A stretch of 8,865 nucleotides of DNA from an uncultured Acidobacteriota bacterium (GTDB lineage: Bacteria; Acidobacteriota; Terriglobia; UBA7540): NCBI GenBank assembly GCA_937900045.1, contig CALCEB010000086.1, forward strand, positions 1-8,865. The letters are read 5' to 3'. The notes under the pieces were generated by a model. The model saw only the letters and a program-made list of their open reading frames with translations. It was not told the DNA's origin and ran no database searches. The translations under genes and the position numbers were made by a program. Below, one piece after another: positions 1-6,325 of this stretch; the stretch's first letter is position 1; every line of letters starts with the position of its first letter.

Positions 1-497
1 CGGCTCAGCAGGGCAAATCAAATACGTTAGTGTATTTAAGAAATATGGTACTTAGCCGAGCACTGGTACACGCGCGGCGTCCGACGCGGACACATGGAGA
101 GCTACAAAGTCCTCTCGGAAACAGGCAAGCTTCCGAAGAAGCTCCGTTACAAAGGGCGCCGGGAATTCTTTGATGGCCAGGAACGGCCGGTCAGTGTCAG
201 GTCGAAAATCAAGACGGTCGCGCCAGGGGTGAGGCCATGAGCGGCCACGGCCAGAAAAGCCCTGACCGTGGCTCTTGGCCCTGAAGTGGATTGGCGCCAT
301 TCCTACGGAAACGGTGCTGACTGGCGCGTCGTTGAAAAAGCCTGTTGGAGGCGGGTTTCGTAGCGGCGCCCTTTAGGGCGGCATTTTGAAGGCGCCCTTC
401 GGGGGGGCACCTTGAACTCAGCACCATGCCCGGCTGAAGAAGCACTATGCCCGGCTGAAGCCGGCTACGAAGGGCCGAGGCACCATGCCCTTAGGAG
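1..497. other. Gene-poor, repeat-rich stretch downstream of ilvC
   Basis: No protein family is recognisable here on either strand. A stop-to-stop frame on the plus strand (about 40-240, ending TGA) and an overlapping frame on the minus strand (300-52) are both open. Neither has a ribosome binding site or a motif I know, so I leave both uncalled; either could be a decayed gene fragment. Structure that can be seen includes AAATAC/GTATTT arms at 20-37, GCCACGG/CCGTGGC arms at 244-272 and a GCCCT-TT-AGGGC hairpin at 368-379. There is also a 21-bp tandem repeat at 422-460 and a CCGGCT-GA-AGCCGG hairpin at 451-464. The hairpins at 368-464 lie just past the ilvC stop on the strand that ilvC is read from. 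They could slow or end transcription, but no T-run follows. Confidence 0.5.
422..463. repeat. 21-bp tandem repeat with internal hairpin
   Basis: The 18-nt unit CACCATGCCCGGCTGAAG at 422-439 recurs at 443-460 with one difference (CACTATG), giving a period of 21 bp. A shortened third copy (CACCATGCCC) begins at 481. The second unit runs into a CCGGCT-GA-AGCCGG stem. The motif resembles the GGCTGAAGCC core of the palindrome between ilvB and ilvN at 2299-2433, so both may belong to one dispersed intergenic repeat family. Confidence 0.6.
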
Positions 498-1529
498 TTA
501 TGCCCGCGCCTTGGCCTGTGCGGCTGTGGCTTCTTCCGCTGGCCGGTTCCAGGCCATCATTTTGCGCAGCTCGGCGCCCACCTTTTCGATCAGGTGGTCG
601 GAAGCCTTGGCGCGCATCTCCAGGAACTTTTTGCGCCCGTCGTCATTTTCCTTCTTCCATTCCTGGGCGAACGAGCCGCTCTGAATGTCCGCCAGGATTT
701 TCTTCATGGACTCGCGCACGTGGGCGTCAATCACCGAGGGACCGCGCGTGTAGTCGCCGTATTCCGCCGTATCACTCACCGAATAGCGCATGTACTTAAT
801 GCCGCCTTGATAGATGAGGTCCACGATCAGCTTCAGCTCGTGCAGGCACTCGAAATAGGCGATTTCCGGCTGGTAACCAGCGGCCACGAGTGTTTCAAAC
901 CCTGCCGTAACCAGCGCGGAAACGCCGCCGCAGAGCACCGTCTGCTCGCCGAAGAGATCGGTTTCCGTCTCTTCTTTGAAGGTCGTTCCGATCACTCCGA
1001 CTTTCAAGCTACCGAGGCCGAGAGCATACGCAAGAGCCGTCTGTTCGGCGTGGCCGGAAGCGTCCTGGGCGATAGCCAGCAGGGCCGGCACGCCTACTCC
1101 CTCCTGGAAAAGTTCGCGCATGCGGTGTCCCGGCGATTTTGGAGCGATCATCACCACGTCCACCGTGGGCGGCGGCGTCACAAACTTAAAGTGAATGCTG
1201 AATCCGTGGGCAAAGAGCAAGGTCTTGCCTGCCGTAAGGTTTGGCGCAACCGATTCCTGGTAGAGCTTGGGCTGGGTATGGTCGGGCGCCAAAATCACTA
1301 TCACGTCACCGCGCTTGGCCGCTTCCGCCGGCTCGAACACCTCCAGCTTTTGCGATTGAGCCTTGGCGCGCGAAGCGCTTCCCGCCGGAAGCCCGATGAT
1401 GACCTTGTGCCCGCTGTCGCGCAAGTTCAGGGCGTGGGCATGACCTTGGCTGCCATAGCCGATGACGGCAATGGTCTTGCCTGCCAGCGCCTTGGGATTT
1501 GCGTCAGACTCGTAATAAACTTTGGCCAT
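498..1529 (-). CDS. ilvC: Ketol-acid reductoisomerase, class I (NAD(P)H, Mg2+)
   Basis: This is the second common enzyme of valine, leucine and isoleucine synthesis. It isomerises and reduces 2-acetolactate (or 2-aceto-2-hydroxybutyrate) to the dihydroxy acid in the cytoplasm. At 343 residues it has the short class I length, not the roughly 490-residue form of E. coli. The Rossmann motif GYGSQGHAHALNL is at 24-36. The catalytic features expected of the family are present: AHGF at 107-110, K131 in APKSPGH, D191 and E195 in ETDLFGEQ, E227 and E231 in FECLHELK, and S252 in SVSDTAEYG. The cofactor loop after strand beta-2 reads GLPAGSASRAKA (46-57), without the Arg often seen after GL but with both serines. 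The ATG start is well supported by GGAGG four bases upstream (about 1534-1538 on the plus strand). It is the last gene of ilvBNC, separated from ilvN by a 216-bp gap filled with a large hairpin. The C-terminal tail is alanine-rich. Confidence 0.98.
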   Translation of the reverse strand: MAKVYYESDANPKALAGKTIAVIGYGSQGHAHALNLRDSGHKVIIGLPAGSASRAKAQSQKLEVFEPAEAAKRGDVIVILAPDHTQPKLYQESVAPNLTAGKTLLFAHGFSIHFKFVTPPPTVDVVMIAPKSPGHRMRELFQEGVGVPALLAIAQDASGHAEQTALAYALGLGSLKVGVIGTTFKEETETDLFGEQTVLCGGVSALVTAGFETLVAAGYQPEIAYFECLHELKLIVDLIYQGGIKYMRYSVSDTAEYGDYTRGPSVIDAHVRESMKKILADIQSGSFAQEWKKENDDGRKKFLEMRAKASDHLIEKVGAELRKMMAWNRPAEEATAAQAKARA

Positions 1530-1553
1530 AGTGCCTCCTCAAAATTTGAATGT

Positions 1554-1697
1554 TATACGGAGGGACCTAAATCATTGCGCCATTGCTGTAGCGGCGGTCG
1601 GAGCCTGCCCTGACAGGGACCGCCGAGCTTTCCCTCTCTCGACGCTCCCTTCCAGGGCAGGCTCCGAGCGCCGCTACAACTTAAGTCCCTCTGTATA
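1554..1697. repeat. Long imperfect inverted repeat between ilvN and ilvC
   Basis: The outer arms TATACGGAGGGAC (1554-1566) and its complement at 1685-1697 match at 12 of 13 positions. The inner arms at 1587-1612 and 1653-1678 are 26 nt long and match at 25 of 26. They start with TGTAGCGGCG and contain GGAGCCTGCCCTG, separated by about 40 nt. The element fills most of the gap between ilvN and ilvC. It should fold into a very stable hairpin in the ilv transcript, unless it is bypassed by a promoter close to ilvC. It shares the TGTAGCGGCG core with the element at 6334-6443. I see no transposase and no clear target duplication, so I call it a non-coding palindromic element of REP or MITE type. 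Confidence 0.8.
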
Positions 1698-1718
1698 GAA
1701 GCGAAACGGTTCCGCTTC
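1698..1718. repeat. Small near-palindrome downstream of ilvN
   Basis: GAAGCGAAAC and TTCCGCTTC form a 21-nt near-palindrome just outside the right end of the large inverted repeat and 28 nt past the ilvN stop. No T-run follows on the minus strand, so it is at best a weak or Rho-assisted terminator or an mRNA 3'-end stabiliser. Confidence 0.4.
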
Positions 1719-1745
1719 GTATCATGCAAAATCGAACGGGCAAAA

Positions 1746-2228
1746 TCAGGCAGCGCCGAGTTGGGGTTGCGGCTCGGGTCTTGTGGTTCGAATACAGGCG
1801 AAAGGAAGAACTTCGGGCCTGTCCGACTCCCACAGCGGCGGGCGCGCGATGTTCGTGGCGGGAACCTCGAACAGGAACTTGCCGCTGCTCGCGAAAATGA
1901 GGCGGGCGCCCGGAAAAAGCTCCGCAAAACGGGTGGCGCTCATCGCGTCCGATTCAGCGCCGGCATCAACGAAAACGAAGGAGGCGTTTGCCGAAGGCTC
2001 GTGACGATAGTAAGAGACGTGCTGAACCCCATCCATGCGGCGGAGGAAGTGGAACAAGTGGTCAACATCCGCCTCCAGCGTTTCCAGGACAGCCATCATG
2101 CAATGAGATTCTGTACCAGTCGCCAGCGACAGTGAGGCGATCTTTGCTCCCTTTCGCCGGAAGATATTGATTAACCGGCAGGTAATGATCAAGTCCTTCT
2201 CGGTTTCAAGAGCCAAAAGCCACTTCAC
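1746..2228 (-). CDS. ilvN: Acetolactate synthase small (regulatory) subunit, divergent ACT protein
   Basis: Probable regulatory subunit of acetohydroxyacid synthase, partner of the large subunit encoded just upstream. Residues 1-36 align without a gap to the ACT domain of E. coli IlvH as I recall it (IFRRKGAKIASLSLA against LFSQRGYNIESLTVA). Residues about 96-122 (FAELFPGARLIFASSGKFLF and on) resemble the second IlvN/IlvH domain. The 160-residue length is normal for this subunit. The start is GTG, chosen because AGGAG lies seven bases upstream (about 2236-2240 on the plus strand). Residues known to form the valine site in IlvH are changed: N11 to K, G14 to I, N29 to K. In this respect it recalls the valine-insensitive E. 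coli IlvM. The last 25 residues, rich in Pro, Arg and Thr, look poorly conserved. Assignment rests on the ACT pattern plus position between ilvB and ilvC; sequence alone would support only an ACT-domain protein. Confidence 0.82.
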   Translation of the reverse strand: MKWLLALETEKDLIITCRLINIFRRKGAKIASLSLATGTESHCMMAVLETLEADVDHLFHFLRRMDGVQHVSYYRHEPSANASFVFVDAGAESDAMSATRFAELFPGARLIFASSGKFLFEVPATNIARPPLWESDRPEVLPFACIRTTRPEPQPQLGAA

Positions 2229-2298
2229 TTGAATTCTCCTCTGTTTCCGCTCTAGACAGTTTCCAACTCTGTCTGGGGCCCGAGCCTGTTCAAAACCA

Positions 2299-2433
2299 CG
2301 TCAGGGCATGGCTTCAGCCATGCCGGAGGCTATGAGAAATGGGGCCCTTGGGCTTCAGCTCCTGAACGCATCGGCGCCGAACCCGCAATCAATGGGGTCC
2401 CATTAACGGCATGGCTGAAGCCACGCCCTGACG
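2299..2433. repeat. Palindromic element between ilvB and ilvN
   Basis: Two 27-nt arms at 2299-2325 and 2407-2433 are inverted copies of each other with one mismatch. Each begins or ends with CGTCAGGGC. The left arm is itself a perfect hairpin (GGCATGGCT-TC-AGCCATGCC, 2305-2324); the right arm keeps a version with one mismatch. The 81-nt spacer contains ATGGGGCCC (2339-2347) and the near-palindrome ATGGGGTCCCAT. The element occupies over half of the 253-bp ilvB-ilvN gap and would be transcribed within the operon. It has no coding potential that I can support. Confidence 0.8.
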
Positions 2434-2481
2434 CAACCCGGAATACACGATGGTTTAACGAACCGCCTCGAATTTGAATCA

Positions 2482-4245
2482 CTAAACCGCCCACAAATCG
2501 TCCAGCGCCTCTTCCTCTTCAAGTTCCATCGCTGGCCGTGGAGGCTCGACAATCATTTCAGCAAGCGAAGCGCCCGGCGGTACGATGGGATACACGTTTT
2601 CCGCCGGATCCACCCAGAAGTCGATCACGCACGGCTCGCGGTCTGCCAACATCGAACGGACGCTTTCCACCACGTCCTCGCGATGCTCCACGCGCGCCCC
2701 GCGGATGCCATAGGCTTCCGCCAGCTTGGCGAAGTCCGGCGCGAAGTTCAGGTCGATATCACAATAACGCTTCTCAAAAAAGATTTCCTGCCATTGGCGC
2801 ACCATGCCAAGCGCATGATTGTTGAGGATCACGATCTTCACCGGCACGTGGTATTGAGCAATCGTGGCCAAGTCATTCAGCGTCATCTGGAAACCGCCGT
2901 CGCCCACGAAAGCGATCACCTGGCGGTCCGGGAATGCCAGTTGAGCGCCCATAGCGGCTGGAAAACCGTAACCCATTGCCCCCAGGCCGCTCGAAGAAAG
3001 CCAGGTGCGAGGCTGGTAGAAATCAAAGAACTGCGCGGCCCACATCTGGTGCTGGCCCACGTCCACGGCGATGATGGCGTCTTCGTCCGAATGGCGGGAG
3101 ACCGTCTCAATCACGAATTCGGGTTTCACGGTGTGGGCGTAACGGTCATAGGCCAGGGGATGCTTGGCGCGCCAGGCTTCAATGCGCGAAATCCACCGCC
3201 CGCGCGACTCACTGGCTAGCGCCCCTTGCCTTTCCTTCACCGCCTCGATGAGCGCCTGCAACGTGTCACGGGCATCGCCCACCAACGCCAAGTCCACACT
3301 GACGTTCTTATTGACCTCGGAGGGGTCCACATCGACCTGAATCTTCTTAGAGTTCTTGGAGAAACCGTTCAGCCTCCCCGTCACGCGGTCATCAAAGCGG
3401 GCGCCAATCGCTACCAGAAGATCGCATTCGCAGACAGCCGTGTTGGTGGCGTAGGACCCGTGCATCCCCAACATGCCGAGCGAAAGGGGATGACGGGAGG
3501 GAAATACGCCCAAGCCCATCAGGGTGGTTGTAACCGGAATATGGGTCAGCTCGGCTAATTCGCGGACCTCCTGCCACGCTTCAGCCGCAATGGCCCCGCC
3601 ACCCACGTAGAGCAAGGCTTGCTGGCTCGCCACGATCATTTCCGCAGCGCGGTCAATATCCCGGGCTACCCATTCACGCGGCTGATTTGGCCGTGAGGTC
3701 TGGCCGGATTCGGTGGCATCCGGATACTCCGGCTCCGCCATTTCCATCAGCACGCTCTTCGGCAAGTCAACCAGCACCGGGCCCGGCCGCCCGGAAATGG
3801 CGGTTTTGAAGGCCCGGTCAATCACGGCTGGCAATTCCGCCGCCGCATGTATGGCAAAAGATTGCTTGGTGCAGGGCAAAGTAATGCCGATGGTGTCGGC
3901 TTCCTGGAATCCATCCTTCCCAATTAATGAGGCGGGCACCTGCCCAGTGAGCGCAACCACCGGGATCGAATCCATCATGGCTGAAGTCAGGCCGGTGATC
4001 AGGTTCGTGGCGCCAGGCCCAGAGGTTGCCAGACAAACCCCTGGCTTACCGGTGGCCCGCGCATAACCATCGGCGGCGAAAGCCGCAGACTGTTCATGGC
4101 GCACAAGTAAGTGGCGGATGCCGGCGCCGTAAAGTGCGTCGTAGAGTGGAAGTACCGCGCCGCCCGGAAGTCCAAAAACCATATCTACTTTGGCTCTCTT
4201 CAAACTCTCCAGCAATATTTCCGAACCCGAAACCAGCTTGCCCAT
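2482..4245 (-). CDS. ilvB: Acetolactate synthase large (catalytic) subunit
   Basis: Thiamine diphosphate enzyme joining two pyruvates, or pyruvate plus 2-ketobutyrate, to form the acetohydroxy acids that begin branched-chain amino acid synthesis. At 587 residues it is full length. The domains appear in the usual order. The N-terminal TPP-binding part has catalytic Glu51 in RHEQSAAFAADGYAR, SGPGATN at 75-81 and KDGFQEAD at 110-117. The central FAD-binding part has GGGA at 215-218 and GARFDDRVTG at 281-290. The C-terminal TPP domain has the diphosphate and metal motif GDGGFQM (448-454) through NN at 475-476. MVRQWQ at 481-486 is a conserved substrate and herbicide-site segment. The C-terminus ends in an acidic run (MELEEEEALDD). 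The ATG start has AAAGG six bases upstream. A strong promoter with a palindrome on its start point lies in the 95-bp gap to thrB. The small subunit follows after 253 bp. Confidence 0.98.
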   Translation of the reverse strand: MGKLVSGSEILLESLKRAKVDMVFGLPGGAVLPLYDALYGAGIRHLLVRHEQSAAFAADGYARATGKPGVCLATSGPGATNLITGLTSAMMDSIPVVALTGQVPASLIGKDGFQEADTIGITLPCTKQSFAIHAAAELPAVIDRAFKTAISGRPGPVLVDLPKSVLMEMAEPEYPDATESGQTSRPNQPREWVARDIDRAAEMIVASQQALLYVGGGAIAAEAWQEVRELAELTHIPVTTTLMGLGVFPSRHPLSLGMLGMHGSYATNTAVCECDLLVAIGARFDDRVTGRLNGFSKNSKKIQVDVDPSEVNKNVSVDLALVGDARDTLQALIEAVKERQGALASESRGRWISRIEAWRAKHPLAYDRYAHTVKPEFVIETVSRHSDEDAIIAVDVGQHQMWAAQFFDFYQPRTWLSSSGLGAMGYGFPAAMGAQLAFPDRQVIAFVGDGGFQMTLNDLATIAQYHVPVKIVILNNHALGMVRQWQEIFFEKRYCDIDLNFAPDFAKLAEAYGIRGARVEHREDVVESVRSMLADREPCVIDFWVDPAENVYPIVPPGASLAEMIVEPPRPAMELEEEEALDDLWAV

Positions 4246-4277
4246 AACGAGCCTTTCTAAACTCCGGCCTGGCTATA

Positions 4278-4291
4278 ACCGACCGGTCGGT
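4278..4291. promoter_or_regulatory. 14-nt perfect palindrome, candidate TetR-family operator
   Basis: ACCGACCGGTCGGT is a perfect palindrome. It starts five bases downstream of the -10 box of the ilvB promoter and covers the predicted transcription start near 4289. The core GACCGGTC with flanking C/G pairs is the type of site bound by several TetR-family repressors; the E. coli NemR box is, from memory, similar (TAGACCGACCGGTCTA). A repressor bound here would block ilvB transcription. The palindrome is seen directly; the protein that binds it is inferred, and no regulator gene lies in the window. Confidence 0.55.
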
Positions 4292-4295
4292 AGGA

Positions 4296-4325
4296 ATTAT
4301 ACGTAAAGCTTAAAGATGAAGTCAA
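4296..4325 (-). promoter_or_regulatory. Sigma70-type promoter of ilvB
   Basis: Reading the minus strand, TTGACT (4325-4320) is followed after 18 nt by TATAAT (4301-4296). The predicted start is about seven bases on, near 4289, giving a leader of about 44 nt before the ilvB ATG. That is too short for a leader peptide attenuator or T-box, which fits control at initiation instead. The promoter lies just past the thrB stop, so ilvBNC can be expressed independently of thrB. Confidence 0.75.
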
Positions 4326-4340
4326 TGATATTTTTTGAAA

Positions 4341-5300
4341 TCAGGCCGAAACTTGAGCCGCCCGGGCAAACTCCTGTTCCCGGCCCACCTCAACGGGCAC
4401 AGGCGCGGTGACGGCCATATCGTTCCATTCCTGCGCGCCAGAGTTGGCGGGCTTAAAGTTCCACACTTTCCGGGCAAGGCCCCGGCGAATAAGATCCTCC
4501 TGAATAGAAAGGGCAGATTCAGGGGTAAGGCCGCGAGTGAGAAAGCCAACGGCGGGTCCTCCCCCGCAAAGGAAGGAAGTCAAAGATGGACTTCCAGCCG
4601 CTTCTAGAATCTCCGCGACGGCGGATAGGTCCTCGGTAGCTCCAGAAGGTCCTGAATGGGTGAGCTGCGGTTTGCCCGAGTCCGGACGCGACAAATACCC
4701 GGCGAGAGCGGTAGCAATCCGGTATTGGCCACTCGACTCCCCATCGCCGGAGACGGGAGCGCCGAAAGACTGTTGCGAAGTATGGGATGGAACGAGTACG
4801 ATAACACCGAATTCCTGTGAGACACGGACCCGGTCAAAATCCGAACCCGCCTTGGCACGCGCCGCCATCCCGCCCCTCCAGGCGGCATGGAGATTGGCCG
4901 CGCGTGGCTCAAAGATTCCAGCGAGATCGAAAATCGCCTGCTCATCCAACCCCAAGTCGCTGAGCAAGTTGGCAGAAACCAACCCTGCCCACACGGCGGC
5001 TGCGCTGGAACCTAGCCCGAAGCCGACAGGAATCGTGCTGTAAACCTCAAAATCCACACCTGTGAACTCAAGCTCGCGATAATGGAGGGCGGATTCGAAA
5101 GCGCGAGCGGTCAGATTGGTCCGGTCGCGCGGCACGCGCTCCCCATTTTCACCAAAGTAACGGATGTTCAAGTGACCGGTCGTCTTCAGGGTGGCTTTCA
5201 GGTTCAGCGAAGCGTCCAACGCCAGCGCGGCCTGATTTTGAGCCCCTCCCAAGTTTCCCACGGTAGCCGGAACCCGAACCAAGATGGATTGATTTCGCAT
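4341..5300 (-). CDS. thrB: Homoserine kinase-like GHMP kinase, divergent
   Basis: Likely phosphorylates L-homoserine to O-phosphohomoserine on the threonine branch, in the cytoplasm. At 319 residues it fits the family. The N-terminal motif VRVPATVGNLGGA (8-20) matches the VRVPATSANLGPG signature. The ATP-binding GHMP loop IPVGFGLGSSAAA is at 90-102, and the C-terminal glycine motif CGGGPAVGFL at 245-254 replaces the usual SGAGPT. Two signature positions are unusual. The FD that normally follows NLGPG is QN here, and the segment aligned with EGHPDN is EPRAAN (131-136), so the Asp is Ala while Glu and Asn remain. The last 40 residues look lineage-specific. The ATG start is supported by GGAGG at 5306-5310, five bases upstream. 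Its place before ilvBNC suits a role in supplying threonine for isoleucine. Another GHMP kinase with a different substrate is a real alternative given the altered motifs. Confidence 0.8.
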   Translation of the reverse strand: MRNQSILVRVPATVGNLGGAQNQAALALDASLNLKATLKTTGHLNIRYFGENGERVPRDRTNLTARAFESALHYRELEFTGVDFEVYSTIPVGFGLGSSAAAVWAGLVSANLLSDLGLDEQAIFDLAGIFEPRAANLHAAWRGGMAARAKAGSDFDRVRVSQEFGVIVLVPSHTSQQSFGAPVSGDGESSGQYRIATALAGYLSRPDSGKPQLTHSGPSGATEDLSAVAEILEAAGSPSLTSFLCGGGPAVGFLTRGLTPESALSIQEDLIRRGLARKVWNFKPANSGAQEWNDMAVTAPVPVEVGREQEFARAAQVSA

Positions 5301-5551
5301 GATGCCCTCCGATCCTTTCCTTCCAGAACTCTTTGAAACGCTGAGAGATAACTCATTGGGAGCGCCTATCGACAGAGGCTAAATAGCTTAGGCCGCCTTG
5401 ACCGCGAAGTAAAATTCCGAATTTTTATGGTGTCGATAAACGCGGGTGAGGGTTTGAATTGCTTCTATTTCATATTGAAAACACAAGAGATATAGCCTTC
5501 GCTAGGCTTAAGAGAGGGCCATGCAGCGGCGGCTGAGGGAGTGGTTCTTGA
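5301..5551. other. Intergenic region upstream of thrB
   Basis: This 251-bp AT-richer gap should contain the thrB promoter. Only a weak candidate is visible on the minus strand (TTTACT, 17 nt, TAAGCT; about 5413-5385). Small symmetries include AAAATT-CCG-AATTTT at 5411-5425 and TATCGACA near 5369, which is matched inverted by TGTCGATA near 5432. None is long enough to name. Confidence 0.35.
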
Positions 5552-6283
5552 TTAACGGTACCGGCCACGCGACGCGCGCCAACGGAGAGCAATCAAGTCC
5601 ACCAACATGCGGCTGGAATCGCGGATAAAACGTACTTTAGTACTCGGACTGTTGTTCCAGCGAACCGGGACTTCAACGATTCTTCCGCCCTGCCGCTGGA
5701 TCAGGAAAAGAAGCTCCGGATCAAACCCAAATCCAGCAACACGTTGCAGTTCGAATGCGCGCAGAGTACCCTCGCGCAAAAAAACCTTGAAGCCGCATTG
5801 GGTGTCATGGAATGGAAGGCCGGAAAGAAGGCGAACAATCAGGTTGAAAAAGCGGCCCGCCAATTCGCGATAAAGGGGTTGGTGCGTTCCAATCAGGCTT
5901 CTGTCCAACGCACGGGAACCGATGGCGGCAACAGCAGCCTGCGATTCAAGCACCTCAACCAGCTTGTCCATCTCTTCAATGGGCGTGGAAAGGTCGGCAT
6001 CCGTCAGCAGGATGTGGCTCCCTCTTGCTTCAAGAACGCCATGCCGAACACTAAAGCCTTTGCCGCGGTTCCGGCCGTTTTGAACCAGCCGCAAGCACGA
6101 ACATTCTCTGGAGAATTGTTCGACGATTTCAGGTGTTGCATCGGTTGAGCCATCGTCGACAACGATAATTTCTGCATCGATTGATTTGGAGCGAAGAAAG
6201 GTGGAGATTTTTTCAAGCGTAACCGGAATCCGGGCGGCTTCATTGTAAGCAGGAATGACGACACTCAGCCAAGGACGGTTCAT
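5552..6283 (-). CDS. Family 2 glycosyltransferase, dolichyl/polyprenyl-phosphate sugar synthase type
   Basis: Likely transfers a sugar from a nucleotide donor to a polyprenyl phosphate or other lipid acceptor at the cytoplasmic face of the membrane. At 243 residues it is a single GT-A domain with no transmembrane tail. In order it shows VVIPAYNEAARIP (8-20), the nucleotide-binding VVDDGSTDAT (41-50), NRGKGFSVR (72-80), and the metal-binding TDADLSTP (94-101), which is the DxD motif. These are followed by GSRA (122-125), DTQCGFK (160-166) and FGFDPELL (185-192). The last two are typical of the eukaryotic ALG5-like and bacterial DPG/DPM synthase group. The product could be glucosyl- or mannosyl-phosphoprenol; the sequence does not decide. 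The ATG start puts the first strand at residue 7 as expected, though no good ribosome binding site precedes it. It lies between thrB and pcm with gaps of 251 and 330 bp, so tight operon coupling is doubtful. Confidence 0.88.
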   Translation of the reverse strand: MNRPWLSVVIPAYNEAARIPVTLEKISTFLRSKSIDAEIIVVDDGSTDATPEIVEQFSRECSCLRLVQNGRNRGKGFSVRHGVLEARGSHILLTDADLSTPIEEMDKLVEVLESQAAVAAIGSRALDRSLIGTHQPLYRELAGRFFNLIVRLLSGLPFHDTQCGFKVFLREGTLRAFELQRVAGFGFDPELLFLIQRQGGRIVEVPVRWNNSPSTKVRFIRDSSRMLVDLIALRWRASRGRYR

Positions 6284-6325
6284 CCCGTAAGACTAAGACG
6301 CCCGATGAATTTTGGCAAGATTTTA

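Noticed and set aside
594..1613. A 339-codon open frame on the plus strand opposite ilvC
   Set aside because: It is fully antisense to a certain ketol-acid reductoisomerase, shows no family motif and has an Arg/His-rich composition typical of a shadow frame in GC-rich coding DNA.
1554..1697. Target-site duplication around the ilvN-ilvC element
   Set aside because: The bases immediately outside the two outer arms do not match each other, unlike the element at 6334-6443.
1553..1927. A 124-codon minus-strand frame overlapping the ilvN 3' end and the large hairpin
   Set aside because: It is a shadow of ilvN continued through a palindromic repeat; the Arg/Ser-rich product has no known domain.
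2683..3219. A 178-codon plus-strand frame opposite ilvB, and a 168-codon plus-strand frame opposite thrB (4537-5043)
   Set aside because: Both lie antisense to well-supported genes and have no recognisable domain or ribosome binding site.
4246..4295. Leader peptide attenuator, T-box or riboswitch before ilvB
   Set aside because: The predicted leader is only about 44 nt, with no Leu/Val/Ile-rich short frame, no T-box core and no terminator hairpin with a T-run.
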